37,462 nt of DNA, taken from Hellea sp. (GTDB lineage Bacteria; Pseudomonadota; Alphaproteobacteria; Caulobacterales; Maricaulaceae). The notes beneath the pieces are model-generated. The model was not told where the DNA came from. It was given only the letters and a program-made list of their open reading frames with translations, and searched no databases. The position numbers and the translations under genes are program-made. The stretch spans positions 1-37,462 of the forward strand of contig JABDKG010000029.1 of NCBI GenBank assembly GCA_013002305.1. The letters are read 5' to 3'. This document shows, piece by piece, positions 24,223-31,258 of this stretch. Each line of letters starts with the position of its first letter. Position 1 is the first letter of the stretch.

Positions 24223-24284
24223 CGCTTCTGTAACCTTATTTTGCTAATCATGGCCCTTAATAATGCCTTTAAGAGGGACTGAAC

Positions 24285-25217
24285 ATGGGCAAAATAATTG
24301 ATATTCTAAAATCCGCAAAGGACACGAACCGGCTCGATGACGCGCAGTTTTCGTTACTAAGACGCGCTTTTTTCGCCGACGGTCATGTGTCAATGGAAGA
24401 AGCCGACATGATATTTGTCGTCGATACCCACGTTGAAACTCTGCCCGAGGACTGGAATGATTTCTTCGTCGGCGCAATGACCGATTTTCTGATCCGTCAA
24501 ACCCTTCCGGTTGGCTATGTCGATCCTATCCACGCCAGCTGGTTGATGGAGCGGATTGAACAGGATGACCGTCTTGACCCGGAAACAGAATTAGAACTGT
24601 TGCTCAATGTGTTGCGCCATGCTGAAGACGTTCCGCAAAATCTCGAACTTTATACCCTAAACAAAGTTCGCCAACGGATTGTCCGGCGCGCGACGGAAAA
24701 TGAAATGCGGGTTACCGAACAAGATGTCGATGAGTTAAAACGCATTCTTTATGCATGTGCCGGTAGCGGGGGTTTCTCAATTTGTGAATATGAGGCCCGT
24801 TTTCTGTTCGACCTGGACGAGATCAGCCAAAATTCCGATAATCATGAAAGCTGGCAGAAATTATTTGTCGGCGCCATTGCCAACCATGTGATGACGGCTG
24901 GCGCGCCTAATCCGGCCGACCGCGAAGGCTATAAGCGCGCTCAGGAATATTTACATTCCAGCCAAGGCATTAAATGGGGTGATCTTAAAAACTCTTTCAA
25001 GGCTTGGCAGAGCGAATCTCAATCGTCTGTCTTCTTGAATGACGCCCTGATGAAACGCGAAGAGGCGATTGATCTGGGTGAAGCGGCGTGGCTGGTCGAA
25101 CAGATAAACCGCGACGGCGTACTGAGCGACAATGAACGCGCGCTTCTCGCCTTTATCAAAGCCGAGTGTCCAAACGTACATGAAAGCCTCGAGCCGCTGC
25201 TACGCGTCGCCGCATAG
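24285..25217 (+). CDS. TerB-like protein with internal duplication
   Basis: A 310-residue soluble, acidic, all-helical protein. Two TerB-like halves can be aligned by eye. Half one (about 24-125) has RRAFFADGHVSMEEADMIF, W57..FFVGA and ASWLMERIEQDDRLDPETEL. Half two (about 152-306) has YACAGSGGFSICEYEARFLF, W190..LFVGA and AAWLVEQINRDGVLSDNERA. Each ends in a similar helix (NVLRHAEDVP and AFIKAECPNV). No enzymatic motif is seen; TerB-fold proteins are linked to stress and envelope functions without a proven reaction. AGAGGGA precedes the start. A hairpin terminator closes the gene, so it is probably monocistronic. Confidence 0.75.
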   Translation: MGKIIDILKSAKDTNRLDDAQFSLLRRAFFADGHVSMEEADMIFVVDTHVETLPEDWNDFFVGAMTDFLIRQTLPVGYVDPIHASWLMERIEQDDRLDPETELELLLNVLRHAEDVPQNLELYTLNKVRQRIVRRATENEMRVTEQDVDELKRILYACAGSGGFSICEYEARFLFDLDEISQNSDNHESWQKLFVGAIANHVMTAGAPNPADREGYKRAQEYLHSSQGIKWGDLKNSFKAWQSESQSSVFLNDALMKREEAIDLGEAAWLVEQINRDGVLSDNERALLAFIKAECPNVHESLEPLLRVAA

Positions 25218-25243
25218 ATCAGGCCAAATATTATCTTTAAAGG

Positions 25244-25268
25244 AGCGGCTGGTTAGGCCGCTTTTTTT
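25244..25268 (+). terminator. Terminator after the duplicated TerB-like gene
   Basis: AGCGGC, loop TGGTTAG, GCCGCT and seven T residues in all. It ends 15 bases before the DUF805 start. Confidence 0.88.
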
Positions 25269-25283
25269 ATGAGATAGACCGCT

Positions 25284-25772
25284 ATGAAAAATCTTCTGCT
25301 CACCCTCAAAGGCGGGATCGGCCGACAGGACTTCTGGATTGGCTTTGCCATCATCGCAATCCTGACGATTGCCTTTAACGCCCTGATCAGCCGTCAACCA
25401 ATTGCCAGCGCTGGAGCCTTTTGGATTCCGTTGATTTATCTGCCCGTGATTATTTACATGATTATCTGCGTCTACTGTAAACGCCTAACCGATATGGGCA
25501 AAACGCGCTGGGTTTTCACCGGCGCGATCGGCCTTGAAATATTGGTGATAATAATGCTGATGTTGGCTTTTGGCGGCGTCGAATATTTTAGCGCCTATGC
25601 CGAGTTTGAACGCAAAGATGAAATCGAAGAGACCGTAAAAGAAGCGATCAACGCGAAATATAAAGCCGTACAGGCGGCCAATATGCACATTATCAAGCCG
25701 GCCATGTATATTGTTCCGCTATTGTTAACCCTATGGTTGGCGATTGCGCCTTCTAAGCCCAAATCACCTTGA
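25284..25772 (+). CDS. DUF805-like membrane protein
   Basis: A 162-residue protein with about four TM helices. It starts MKNLLLTLKGGIGRQDFWIGF, the DUF805 opening (GRIGRxxFW-like), and has CKRLTDMGKTRWVF in place of the usual KRxHDxGxSGWW. Between helices three and four is a charged amphipathic stretch (EFERKDEIEETVKEAINAKY) that is longer than in typical DUF805 proteins. Function of the family is unknown. A second DUF805 gene follows on the same strand. The ATG is 16 bases after the preceding terminator, so its promoter must lie in or before the terminator or readthrough must occur. Confidence 0.78.
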   Translation: MKNLLLTLKGGIGRQDFWIGFAIIAILTIAFNALISRQPIASAGAFWIPLIYLPVIIYMIICVYCKRLTDMGKTRWVFTGAIGLEILVIIMLMLAFGGVEYFSAYAEFERKDEIEETVKEAINAKYKAVQAANMHIIKPAMYIVPLLLTLWLAIAPSKPKSP

Positions 25773-25814
25773 TTTTTACGTCGTTTCCCGCCATCACGCT
25801 GCTTGGGAGAGCCA

Positions 25815-26336
25815 ATGTTTAAACTATTATTCAATCCGGAAGGCCGCATAGGCCCGGACGCTTTTGCCAAAGGCGCGGTTATATTATTGGCGCTGAATTT
25901 TGTGCTCTGGCTCGGGTGGTATGTCAGTTTGGGCGTCGGGATTTTAGCCAGCCTAATAGCCCTGATTACCGTTTATTGCTGGGCCTGCCTCTTTACCAAA
26001 CGTTTTCATGATGCCGGCCTGCCTGGCTGGGGGTTCCCGCTCATTTTGCTCGCATTTTATGTGCTCGTTTCCTTCGTATTTGCGCCGTTATTAAGCGGTT
26101 TATTTAGCGTCAGCCCTGAAGCCGTTGAAGCCTATATCGTCTTGGAAGAGTTTCAAAATTCAGATGAACAACCCACGACGATGGAAGAAATACAGCCCGT
26201 TATTGAAGCGTTGGGAATTTTAATGAAATCGATGGCAATTCGCAGCAGTATCGTTTTCTTTATCAGCGGCGCGATCCTGGCCTTTGGGATCAATAAATTC
26301 TTAAAAACCGACCCAGAACCCAATCGTTGGGGATAG
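25815..26336 (+). CDS. DUF805 family membrane protein, second copy
   Basis: A 173-residue membrane protein. It opens MFKLLFNPEGRIGPDAFAKG and has the family motif TKRFHDAGLPGWGFPLILL. Four hydrophobic helices lie near 24-38, 45-66, 80-103 and 145-162. An acidic loop (EEFQNSDEQPTTMEEIQP) separates the third and fourth. The ATG at 25815 is chosen because GGGAGA precedes it; a TTG four codons upstream overlaps that ribosome site. With the upstream DUF805 gene it forms a diverged tandem pair. A small lipoprotein gene starts 16 bases downstream and is probably co-transcribed. Confidence 0.82.
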   Translation: MFKLLFNPEGRIGPDAFAKGAVILLALNFVLWLGWYVSLGVGILASLIALITVYCWACLFTKRFHDAGLPGWGFPLILLAFYVLVSFVFAPLLSGLFSVSPEAVEAYIVLEEFQNSDEQPTTMEEIQPVIEALGILMKSMAIRSSIVFFISGAILAFGINKFLKTDPEPNRWG

Positions 26337-26352
26337 TAATATGGAGGCTCAC

Positions 26353-26781
26353 ATGTTCAAGAAGCTCGCCCTAACAACCGCCGCCGCGCTGGTCTTGACC
26401 GCTTGCGGCTCAAAATCATCTGACATAGAGGCTTCGACAGTCGACGGACTTTGGAAACCGACCATGGCTCAGATGGGCGGGGCAAATTTGCCAAAGGAGA
26501 TGCTCGAAACCATGACGCTCGACATTGACGGCACAAATTATAATGTCGTCGTTCTCGGTCAGCCGGAAACCGGCGAGCTGGTTTACTATAGCGATACTGA
26601 TCCCAAGCGAATGGATATTATCGGCGTCGAAGGTCCGAATGCCGGCAAGACAATGAAAGCGATTTATAAGCTCGACGGCAATAAACTGGTCATTGCCTAT
26701 ATTGTGGTAGGCGATCAATATCCGTCCGAATTTACGAGCCCTGCCGGCTCGCAACAATTTTTGGTCGAATATAAAAAATAG
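26353..26781 (+). CDS. TIGR03067-like lipoprotein
   Basis: A 142-residue lipoprotein: MFKKLALTTAAALVLTAC, with the lipobox LTAC at the end of the signal. The mature domain resembles the TIGR03067 beta-barrel-like repeat family: VDGLWKPTMAQMGGANLPKEML, then MTLDIDGTNYNVVVLG, then MDIIGVEGPNAGKTMKAIYKLDGNKLVIAYIV, then PSEFTSPAGSQQFLVEY. That domain is best known from Planctomycetes and has no known function. The ATG at 26353 is preferred over the one at 26341 because GGAGG lies between them at the right distance. Its stop codon directly abuts the stop codon of convergent lipB with no gap. Confidence 0.75.
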   Translation: MFKKLALTTAAALVLTACGSKSSDIEASTVDGLWKPTMAQMGGANLPKEMLETMTLDIDGTNYNVVVLGQPETGELVYYSDTDPKRMDIIGVEGPNAGKTMKAIYKLDGNKLVIAYIVVGDQYPSEFTSPAGSQQFLVEYKK

Positions 26782-27444
26782 CTAGTCTTCGGCGCGCACG
26801 GGCCCGAATAGTTTTTCGAAATTACGCGCTAAGGCCTCGTCCAATTCGGCCATAGTGACAGTCCTGCCAAGCGCTACGAGGCTGGTCACGCCGTGCTCAT
26901 TAATGCCGCACGGAACGATCCCTGAGAAATGCGACAACTCCGGATTAAGATTAATCGATATGCCGTGAAAGCTGACCCATTTTTTGAGGCGAATGCCGAT
27001 AGCGGCTATTTTATCTTCGCGCCCGTCCGTATGGGCGACCCAGACTCCGACCCGGCCGCAGCGCCGCTCGGCTGTGACATCGAACTCTGCAAGCGTATCG
27101 ATAATCCACTGTTCGAGATTACGCACAAAGGCCGACACATCCCGGCCGCGCTTGCGCAGATCGAGCATCACATAGGCAACGCGCTGCCCCGGCCCGTGAT
27201 AAGTATATTGTCCGCCCCGTCCGCTATCAAATACGTCAAACCGGTCCGGATCGACAAGGTCCTCAAGCTTCGCGCTGGTCCCGGCACTATAGAGCGGCGG
27301 ATGTTCCAGCAGCCAGATCATCTCGCCCGCATCGCCCGCCGCAATGGCGCGCGCGCGCGCTTCCATCTTAGCAACCGCTTCCGGATAAGCGATCAGGCCG
27401 GAACTAACTCGCCATTCAACACTATCTCTGGTTTGACCGGACAT
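26782..27444 (-). CDS. lipB: Octanoyltransferase LipB (lipoyl(octanoyl) transferase)
   Basis: A 220-residue enzyme that moves the octanoyl group from acyl-carrier protein to lipoyl domains, the first step of lipoate synthesis. Family signature [21 protein letters not shown] is intact. The catalytic dyad is K154 ([16 protein letters not shown]) and C179 ([14 protein letters not shown]). [11 protein letters not shown] is the conserved N-terminal loop. Length is normal. It is convergent with the TIGR03067-like lipoprotein gene with no intergenic base. No lipA gene is in the window. Confidence 0.96.
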   Translation of the reverse strand: MSGQTRDSVEWRVSSGLIAYPEAVAKMEARARAIAAGDAGEMIWLLEHPPLYSAGTSAKLEDLVDPDRFDVFDSGRGGQYTYHGPGQRVAYVMLDLRKRGRDVSAFVRNLEQWIIDTLAEFDVTAERRCGRVGVWVAHTDGREDKIAAIGIRLKKWVSFHGISINLNPELSHFSGIVPCGINEHGVTSLVALGRTVTMAELDEALARNFEKLFGPVRAED

Positions 27445-27510
27445 GGGACCTATCTGGTGTGGTGCAGGGTCTATTGCAAGCTAAAACCAGCTTAAAATAT
27501 ACAGCGGGGC

Positions 27511-28680
27511 TTAGTAAGAAATTCGCGCTGTAACTTTGCCTTGGCCGGAGGACCCAAACGCAAATTCATCGGGAACCGCCACTGGACCGCTTTCATAATC
27601 CGAGTTCAAATAAAGAATCGATTCCGAGTTCAGCTCCAGACGCCGCGTAATCATAGCCGTCCAAGCAGATGATGAGAATACCGCGCCGCCACTATTGATT
27701 TGAATACCGTTATTCGGGTGATAGATAACGCCTTCGAGAGACGAGGTCGAATCTGAATTCCAAATTGAATAATTGGATTCAATGTCTCTATCTTGATAAA
27801 TAACCAATCCTTTGAAAATACCATCGGTCAGCCCTGACAAATTCACATGACTATCAGAGTTGAAATTAAACCGCGTATCATTGCCGCCTGTAAAAAACAG
27901 CATGACATTATCGCCAACCACTTCGCCGCCGCTATTGACGATAAATTCGCCATCCCGGATGACATAAATGCCAGGTTCAAATGTAACTTTGGCACTGTCA
28001 ATTTCAAATTTATCGCAATAAACCCCGGGAAAAATAGTTTTGTCATTGGTTATTTTTCGGTCGGTATAATTACACGGCGCGTCGGCATTTGCAGGCTCGG
28101 GGAGACCTTTTAAAGGATCTTCTTCAATAGGACAATTAACCGGTTCCGGATTTGATGAGGACGAACTGTCGATATATGCGTCACCGACCACACAGACTTT
28201 GCTGGCTGTGATTGAGCTATCGCTATTGAGATAAATCGCTTCACTGTCATAAGAATTGACTTGGATATTGCAGCCGGGCGCAATGATCTCACCATTGGAA
28301 TTCAACCTTAGCGATTCTTTGCGGTCGGGATGTAGAGTTATCAAGCACGACGCAGATCCGCCCTGCTCAAAACTGACTTCCGACTTAACGGCGATTTCCA
28401 TGGACTGAATTCCGACCACACCGGCGAAAGTCATATCGAGGTCGCAGCTTACGCTTCCCACAATTTTATCATCTGTAATTGCAAATTTGGGATTTTCATT
28501 ACAGTCAATATGACTATTGCTGTTAAAAAACTTCTTCCCGACTTTACGCCGATCTTTCTTAGTGCTGACATCAGCTAGTGCGGCGGCCATCGTCGCGCTA
28601 TCAAGCGCGTCTTGCAGACGCATCCGCTCCATATAGGCGCTGGTCGCGTCTACACTGATGCCAACCGCCGAAATCATCAT
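27511..28680 (-). CDS. TadE/TadG-like pilus-assembly-type protein, N-terminus cut by an upstream stop codon
   Basis: The open frame gives 389 residues from a double Met. The start ISAVGISVDATSAYMERMRL, then QDALDSATMAAALA, is the canonical exit of the TadE/G N-terminal TM helix. The rest is a long beta-rich passenger with many N-S motifs at roughly regular spacing (RLNSNGE, YLNSDSS, IVNSGGE, NFNSDS, WNSDSTS, QINSGGA, ELNSES, YLNSDY) and two GVY/GIY turns (FPGVYCDK, PGIYVIRDG), suggesting a parallel beta-helix. Eight Cys could form disulphides. The ATG at 28680 has no ribosome site and would start in the middle of the TM helix. The natural start and helix half lie upstream, in frame, behind a TAA. 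The protein may be non-functional or the stop may be an error. Confidence 0.72.
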   Translation of the reverse strand: MMISAVGISVDATSAYMERMRLQDALDSATMAAALADVSTKKDRRKVGKKFFNSNSHIDCNENPKFAITDDKIVGSVSCDLDMTFAGVVGIQSMEIAVKSEVSFEQGGSASCLITLHPDRKESLRLNSNGEIIAPGCNIQVNSYDSEAIYLNSDSSITASKVCVVGDAYIDSSSSSNPEPVNCPIEEDPLKGLPEPANADAPCNYTDRKITNDKTIFPGVYCDKFEIDSAKVTFEPGIYVIRDGEFIVNSGGEVVGDNVMLFFTGGNDTRFNFNSDSHVNLSGLTDGIFKGLVIYQDRDIESNYSIWNSDSTSSLEGVIYHPNNGIQINSGGAVFSSSAWTAMITRRLELNSESILYLNSDYESGPVAVPDEFAFGSSGQGKVTARISY

Positions 28681-28782
28681 GACACCGGCAATTGCCGCCG
28701 GAACGGCTATACTGCCGTCTGTCCGGTACTTTTATTTCCGGACTATGCGTCGAAATTTTACGGAAAATGGATCGGCCATCAT
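28681..28782 (-). pseudogene. Displaced N-terminus of the TadG-like gene (in-frame TAA at 28732-28734)
   Basis: Reading the TadG frame upstream gives ATG ATG at 28782 with GGGAA seven bases before it. Next come MADPFSVKFRRIVRK, a TAA, and KYRTDGSIAVPAAIAGV running directly into the downstream ORF. R-x-D-G-S-I-A-V-P-A-A is the standard TadE/G N-terminal signature. So the intact ancestral gene would span 27511-28782, interrupted by a single stop codon. Confidence 0.7.
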
Positions 28783-28956
28783 TCAATATTCCCAGTTAAG
28801 AGGCGATAGTTTAGGCGCTGAAACTGGATGAACTGTTAAGCTTTAGCGTTAACAAAATCCAACCGATTAGGCTCTGACTCTCAATGTTGCGCTGAAAGCT
28901 ACAAAAACCGCTTCACAAATCCATAGTGAGTTGCTAAAGGCCGCCTTCCTCAATGT

Positions 28957-29043
28957 GCGGCCGTGGCGGAATTGGTAGACGCGCAGCGTTGAGGTCGCTG
29001 TGGGGTAAAACCCGTGGAAGTTCGAGTCTTCTCGGCCGCACCA
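28957..29043 (+). tRNA. tRNA-Leu (anticodon GAG)
   Basis: An 87-base class II tRNA with encoded CCA. Acceptor arms GCGGCCG/CGGCCGC, discriminator A. The anticodon stem CAGCG/CGCTG carries loop TTGAGGT, giving anticodon GAG for CUU/CUC. Variable arm TGGGGTAAAACCCG; T-arm GAAGTTCGAGTCTTC. Confidence 0.97.
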
Positions 29044-29063
29044 TTTTCATTAGATGATAACCC

Positions 29064-29090
29064 AAAAAAATCGCCACGTCGGGGCGATTT
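29064..29090 (-). terminator. Minus-strand terminator hairpin beside tRNA-Leu
   Basis: Read on the minus strand: AAATCGCC, 7-base loop, GGCGATTT and then seven T. On the plus strand the hairpin has no T tract after it. It would stop transcripts coming leftward from the gap before the TIR gene, where I see no good minus-strand gene. Confidence 0.6.
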
Positions 29091-29329
29091 GGAGAGCCTG
29101 ATAGACTGATCCGGAGAGAATCGACGCCGCGGATCCATATTCAGCAGCGCGCCCGGATAGGGATTGTCGATATTGGCCTTCGTCATCAATTTATTATTTG
29201 TCCGAAGTTTTTGTAACTCAGCACTGTTAGATGAGCTGGATATCAAACAAGACTAAATATCACCTAAATCAGATCGTTAAGATTTAAAGAACGCCAATAT
29301 TGGATTTCGAAATCAAATATGTCGCTTAC

Positions 29330-29359
29330 TTGCATTTACGGCCTTCTCTAAATTATAAG
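29330..29359 (+). promoter_or_regulatory. Candidate promoter of the TIR gene
   Basis: TTGCAT, an 18-base spacer and TATAAG. Transcription would start near 29366, only about seven bases before the TTG start codon, giving a nearly leaderless mRNA. This fits the lack of a well-spaced Shine-Dalgarno site. Confidence 0.5.
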
Positions 29360-29372
29360 GCGATCTAAGAAG

Positions 29373-31049
29373 TTGAGGTGCCCCATTTTCAGCGTTCCAA
29401 AATATGCTGCGTTTTTATCCTATGCTCATGCTGACGAGCGTATGGCCAAACGTCTGCACCGGGCTATTGAAACCTATACCATTCCAAAGACTTTAAAAAC
29501 GGACAAAGCCGGAAGACTATCGCCTATTTTTCGCGACGTCGAAGAATTGTCAGCCCATTATTCGCTATCTGAAAAAATCAAGAATGCTATTCAAAATTCT
29601 TCTTTTCTGATTGTGTTGTGTTCACCCGCGGCCAAACAGTCGCGCTGGGTTAATGAGGAAATTCGACTGTTTCGAAAACTTCATGGCGATGACGGAATTT
29701 TATCGGTCCTGATTGACGGTGAACCCGAGTCCGCGTTCCCGGAGGCTCTGATCGAGGGTGGCCGCGAACCGCTCGCTGCCAACATGCAAGGCGGACGTGA
29801 CGGCTTTCGATTTGGAATTAACCAGTTGGCGGCTTCACTATTGGGTGTCGGGCTCGATCAACTGGTCAAGCGCGACCAGAGACGGCGCAGGATTAGAGCG
29901 CAGATTTTTCTGGTAACCGTATCAATGGTTGCTATGATCATGAGCGGCATGGCCTATGTCGCCTTTGATGCTCGAAACGCTGCCCGCGAAAGCCGGAATG
30001 ATGCGGAGCGGCTGGTCGAATATATGATTTCGGATCTAAAATCAGAGCTGCATGGCTTGCAACGTCTCGATATTCTGGATGGACTCGGCGATGAAATCGT
30101 CGATTATTATGAAGGTATTGATCCCAAAGACCTCCCCGATGAGCGCCTGACCAATTTGATCACAGCTATTCAATCCTTGTCTGAAGTTTCGATCGAAGAA
30201 GAAAATTTTGACAAGGCAGAGCGTTATCTAACTGACGCGTCGGATTTAATTAAAGTTTTGGAAGACAGGAATTCCGAAAGCGATGAGGCCATATTTTACC
30301 GCGCTCAAAATGAATATTGGACCGGCCTCATTTTTAAGCGCCAGGATAAATTTCTCAAGGCACTGCCCTATTGGGAAGAATATAACCGCTTGGGGCAGAA
30401 GCTCTATCAGCGCGATCCGGATAATATTGATTGGGCGATGGAAGCCGGATGGGGCGCGAGTAATTTGGCGATCCTCTACCGATTTTTAGATAATTATGAG
30501 CAATCACGGATCTCCGGCTATAAAGGCATGAAGATCTTTAAACCTGTATATGAAAAAAATCCGGACGATCTTTATATCGCGTATGAATACGCAAACGTTA
30601 TTAGTACAGCGTCGATGGCTGAGTTCAAATTGGAAAACCGGGCAGAGGCGATTGAACTGGGACAGAAACAATTGAAAATTATTGAAAGGGTTTTGGATGG
30701 ATCCAAGGTTAATTTCAAAGCATTGCACTATCGCAATCAAACCAAATATCGCTTGCTAGCTTATCAGGACATCGAAATTTGTGGCAATGGTGAGTATTCG
30801 AAACTTCTGGACGAGGCTTTTTCACTGGTTGAATACGAGACAGGAAACTCCAGATGGCGGGATGAATATACAACTCAGTGGGGTGATAAAATCGCGAGCT
30901 GTTTGAAGAGTGATCCCAATCAGATTTCGGACGAAGATATTAAAGCCTATATTGAATATTACGAAAAAACAGCGCCGCAGGCAAAAGTAAATAAATTTAA
31001 AGAGCGCGTAAAAAAACTCCGGACTATAAATCCAGAGTCTCTTGATTAG
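29373..31049 (+). CDS. TIR domain - TM helix - TPR-repeat protein
   Basis: A 558-residue membrane-anchored protein. Residues about 11-115 form a TIR_2-type domain: YAAFLSYAHADERMAKRLHR, then NSSFLIVLCSPAAKQSRW, then VNEEIRLFRKLHGDDGILSVL. E96 after S-R-W-V-N-E is in the position of the catalytic Glu of NAD-cleaving TIRs. A basic patch RDQRRRRIR leads into one TM helix (about 178-197). After it comes a linker typical of this architecture (RNAARESRNDAERLVEYMISDL), then several TPR-like repeats to the C-terminus. It could be a sensor whose TIR effector is cytoplasmic and whose TPR part is periplasmic. TTG at 29373 is the only usable in-frame start after the preceding stop. It may be a defence or stress-death protein; that is inference. 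Confidence 0.87.
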   Translation: MRCPIFSVPKYAAFLSYAHADERMAKRLHRAIETYTIPKTLKTDKAGRLSPIFRDVEELSAHYSLSEKIKNAIQNSSFLIVLCSPAAKQSRWVNEEIRLFRKLHGDDGILSVLIDGEPESAFPEALIEGGREPLAANMQGGRDGFRFGINQLAASLLGVGLDQLVKRDQRRRRIRAQIFLVTVSMVAMIMSGMAYVAFDARNAARESRNDAERLVEYMISDLKSELHGLQRLDILDGLGDEIVDYYEGIDPKDLPDERLTNLITAIQSLSEVSIEEENFDKAERYLTDASDLIKVLEDRNSESDEAIFYRAQNEYWTGLIFKRQDKFLKALPYWEEYNRLGQKLYQRDPDNIDWAMEAGWGASNLAILYRFLDNYEQSRISGYKGMKIFKPVYEKNPDDLYIAYEYANVISTASMAEFKLENRAEAIELGQKQLKIIERVLDGSKVNFKALHYRNQTKYRLLAYQDIEICGNGEYSKLLDEAFSLVEYETGNSRWRDEYTTQWGDKIASCLKSDPNQISDEDIKAYIEYYEKTAPQAKVNKFKERVKKLRTINPESLD

Positions 31050-31061
31050 TTTTATGGATGT

Positions 31062-31133
31062 TTAATTATCGGTGCCTTGACCGCCGCCTTGACCGCCGCC
31101 TTGGCCGCCTTCTCCTGGGAATCTGTAAGTCAT
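31062..31133 (-). CDS. Small Gly/Gln-rich peptide (23 aa)
   Basis: A short ORF starting MTYRFPGEGG, continuing as GGGQ repeats and ending GTDN. I do not recognise it. Evidence that it is expressed is unusually good for its size. GGAG lies seven bases before the ATG. A TAGAAT -10 box and a CRP/FNR-type palindrome centred at -41.5 lie upstream in the correct geometry. It ends 12 bases from the TIR gene stop, tail-to-tail. No signal peptide or Cys is present. It may be a small functional peptide, a precursor, or the coding part of a regulatory RNA antisense to the TIR 3' end. Confidence 0.5.
   Translation of the reverse strand: MTYRFPGEGGQGGGQGGGQGTDN
31075..31110. repeat. 12-bp tandem repeat encoding the Gly/Gln tract
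   Basis: Unit CCTTGACCGCCG occurs twice perfectly and a third time as CCTTGGCCGCCT. It codes on the minus strand for the G-G-G-Q units. Being a multiple of three, copy-number change would keep the frame. Confidence 0.9.
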
Positions 31134-31161
31134 TTCATTTCTCCATTTCTAAGAAGTGACC

Positions 31162-31204
31162 ATTCTAGAGCGAATCTGGTGAGTAATCTGTGACTTAAGT
31201 CACG
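31162..31204 (-). promoter_or_regulatory. CRP/FNR-family class II promoter for the small peptide
   Basis: The perfect 14-bp palindrome GTGACTTAAGTCAC (31190-31203) lies within TGTGA-N6-TCACG, a one-mismatch CRP-type site; it also resembles GTGAC-N4-GTCAC FNR/Dnr-like sites. On the minus strand TAGAAT occupies 31167-31162, which places +1 near 31155 and the palindrome centre at -41.5. That is the class II activator position. No TTGACA-like -35 is present, as expected for an activator-dependent promoter. Confidence 0.6.
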
Positions 31205-31258
31205 CCGCGCAATAATATGTTCTTGTTTTGATCTTTTTTTGTTGAGTTTTTTGGACAT

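Larger units (their letters stand above)
29044..29372. other. Gap between tRNA-Leu and the TIR gene, no convincing gene
   Basis: The 329 bases are A+T-rich and hold the minus-strand hairpin, a plausible promoter for the TIR gene and a minus-strand frame (29246 leftward, TTG start). That frame runs through the hairpin and then antisense through the tRNA, so I do not call it a gene. Part of it (NIDNPYPGALLNMDPRRRF) has protein-like composition and might be a relic. Confidence 0.5.

Noticed and set aside
28950-29246. Minus-strand 98-codon frame from TTG at 29246
   Set aside because: It passes through a minus-strand terminator and then antisense through the whole tRNA-Leu. Its second half is the translation that any antisense tRNA-Leu gives. 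Only its first part has protein-like composition, and that is too little to call a gene.
31075-31110. Tandem 12-bp units as CRISPR or other array
   Set aside because: Units are head-to-tail without spacers and encode an in-frame Gly/Gln tract.
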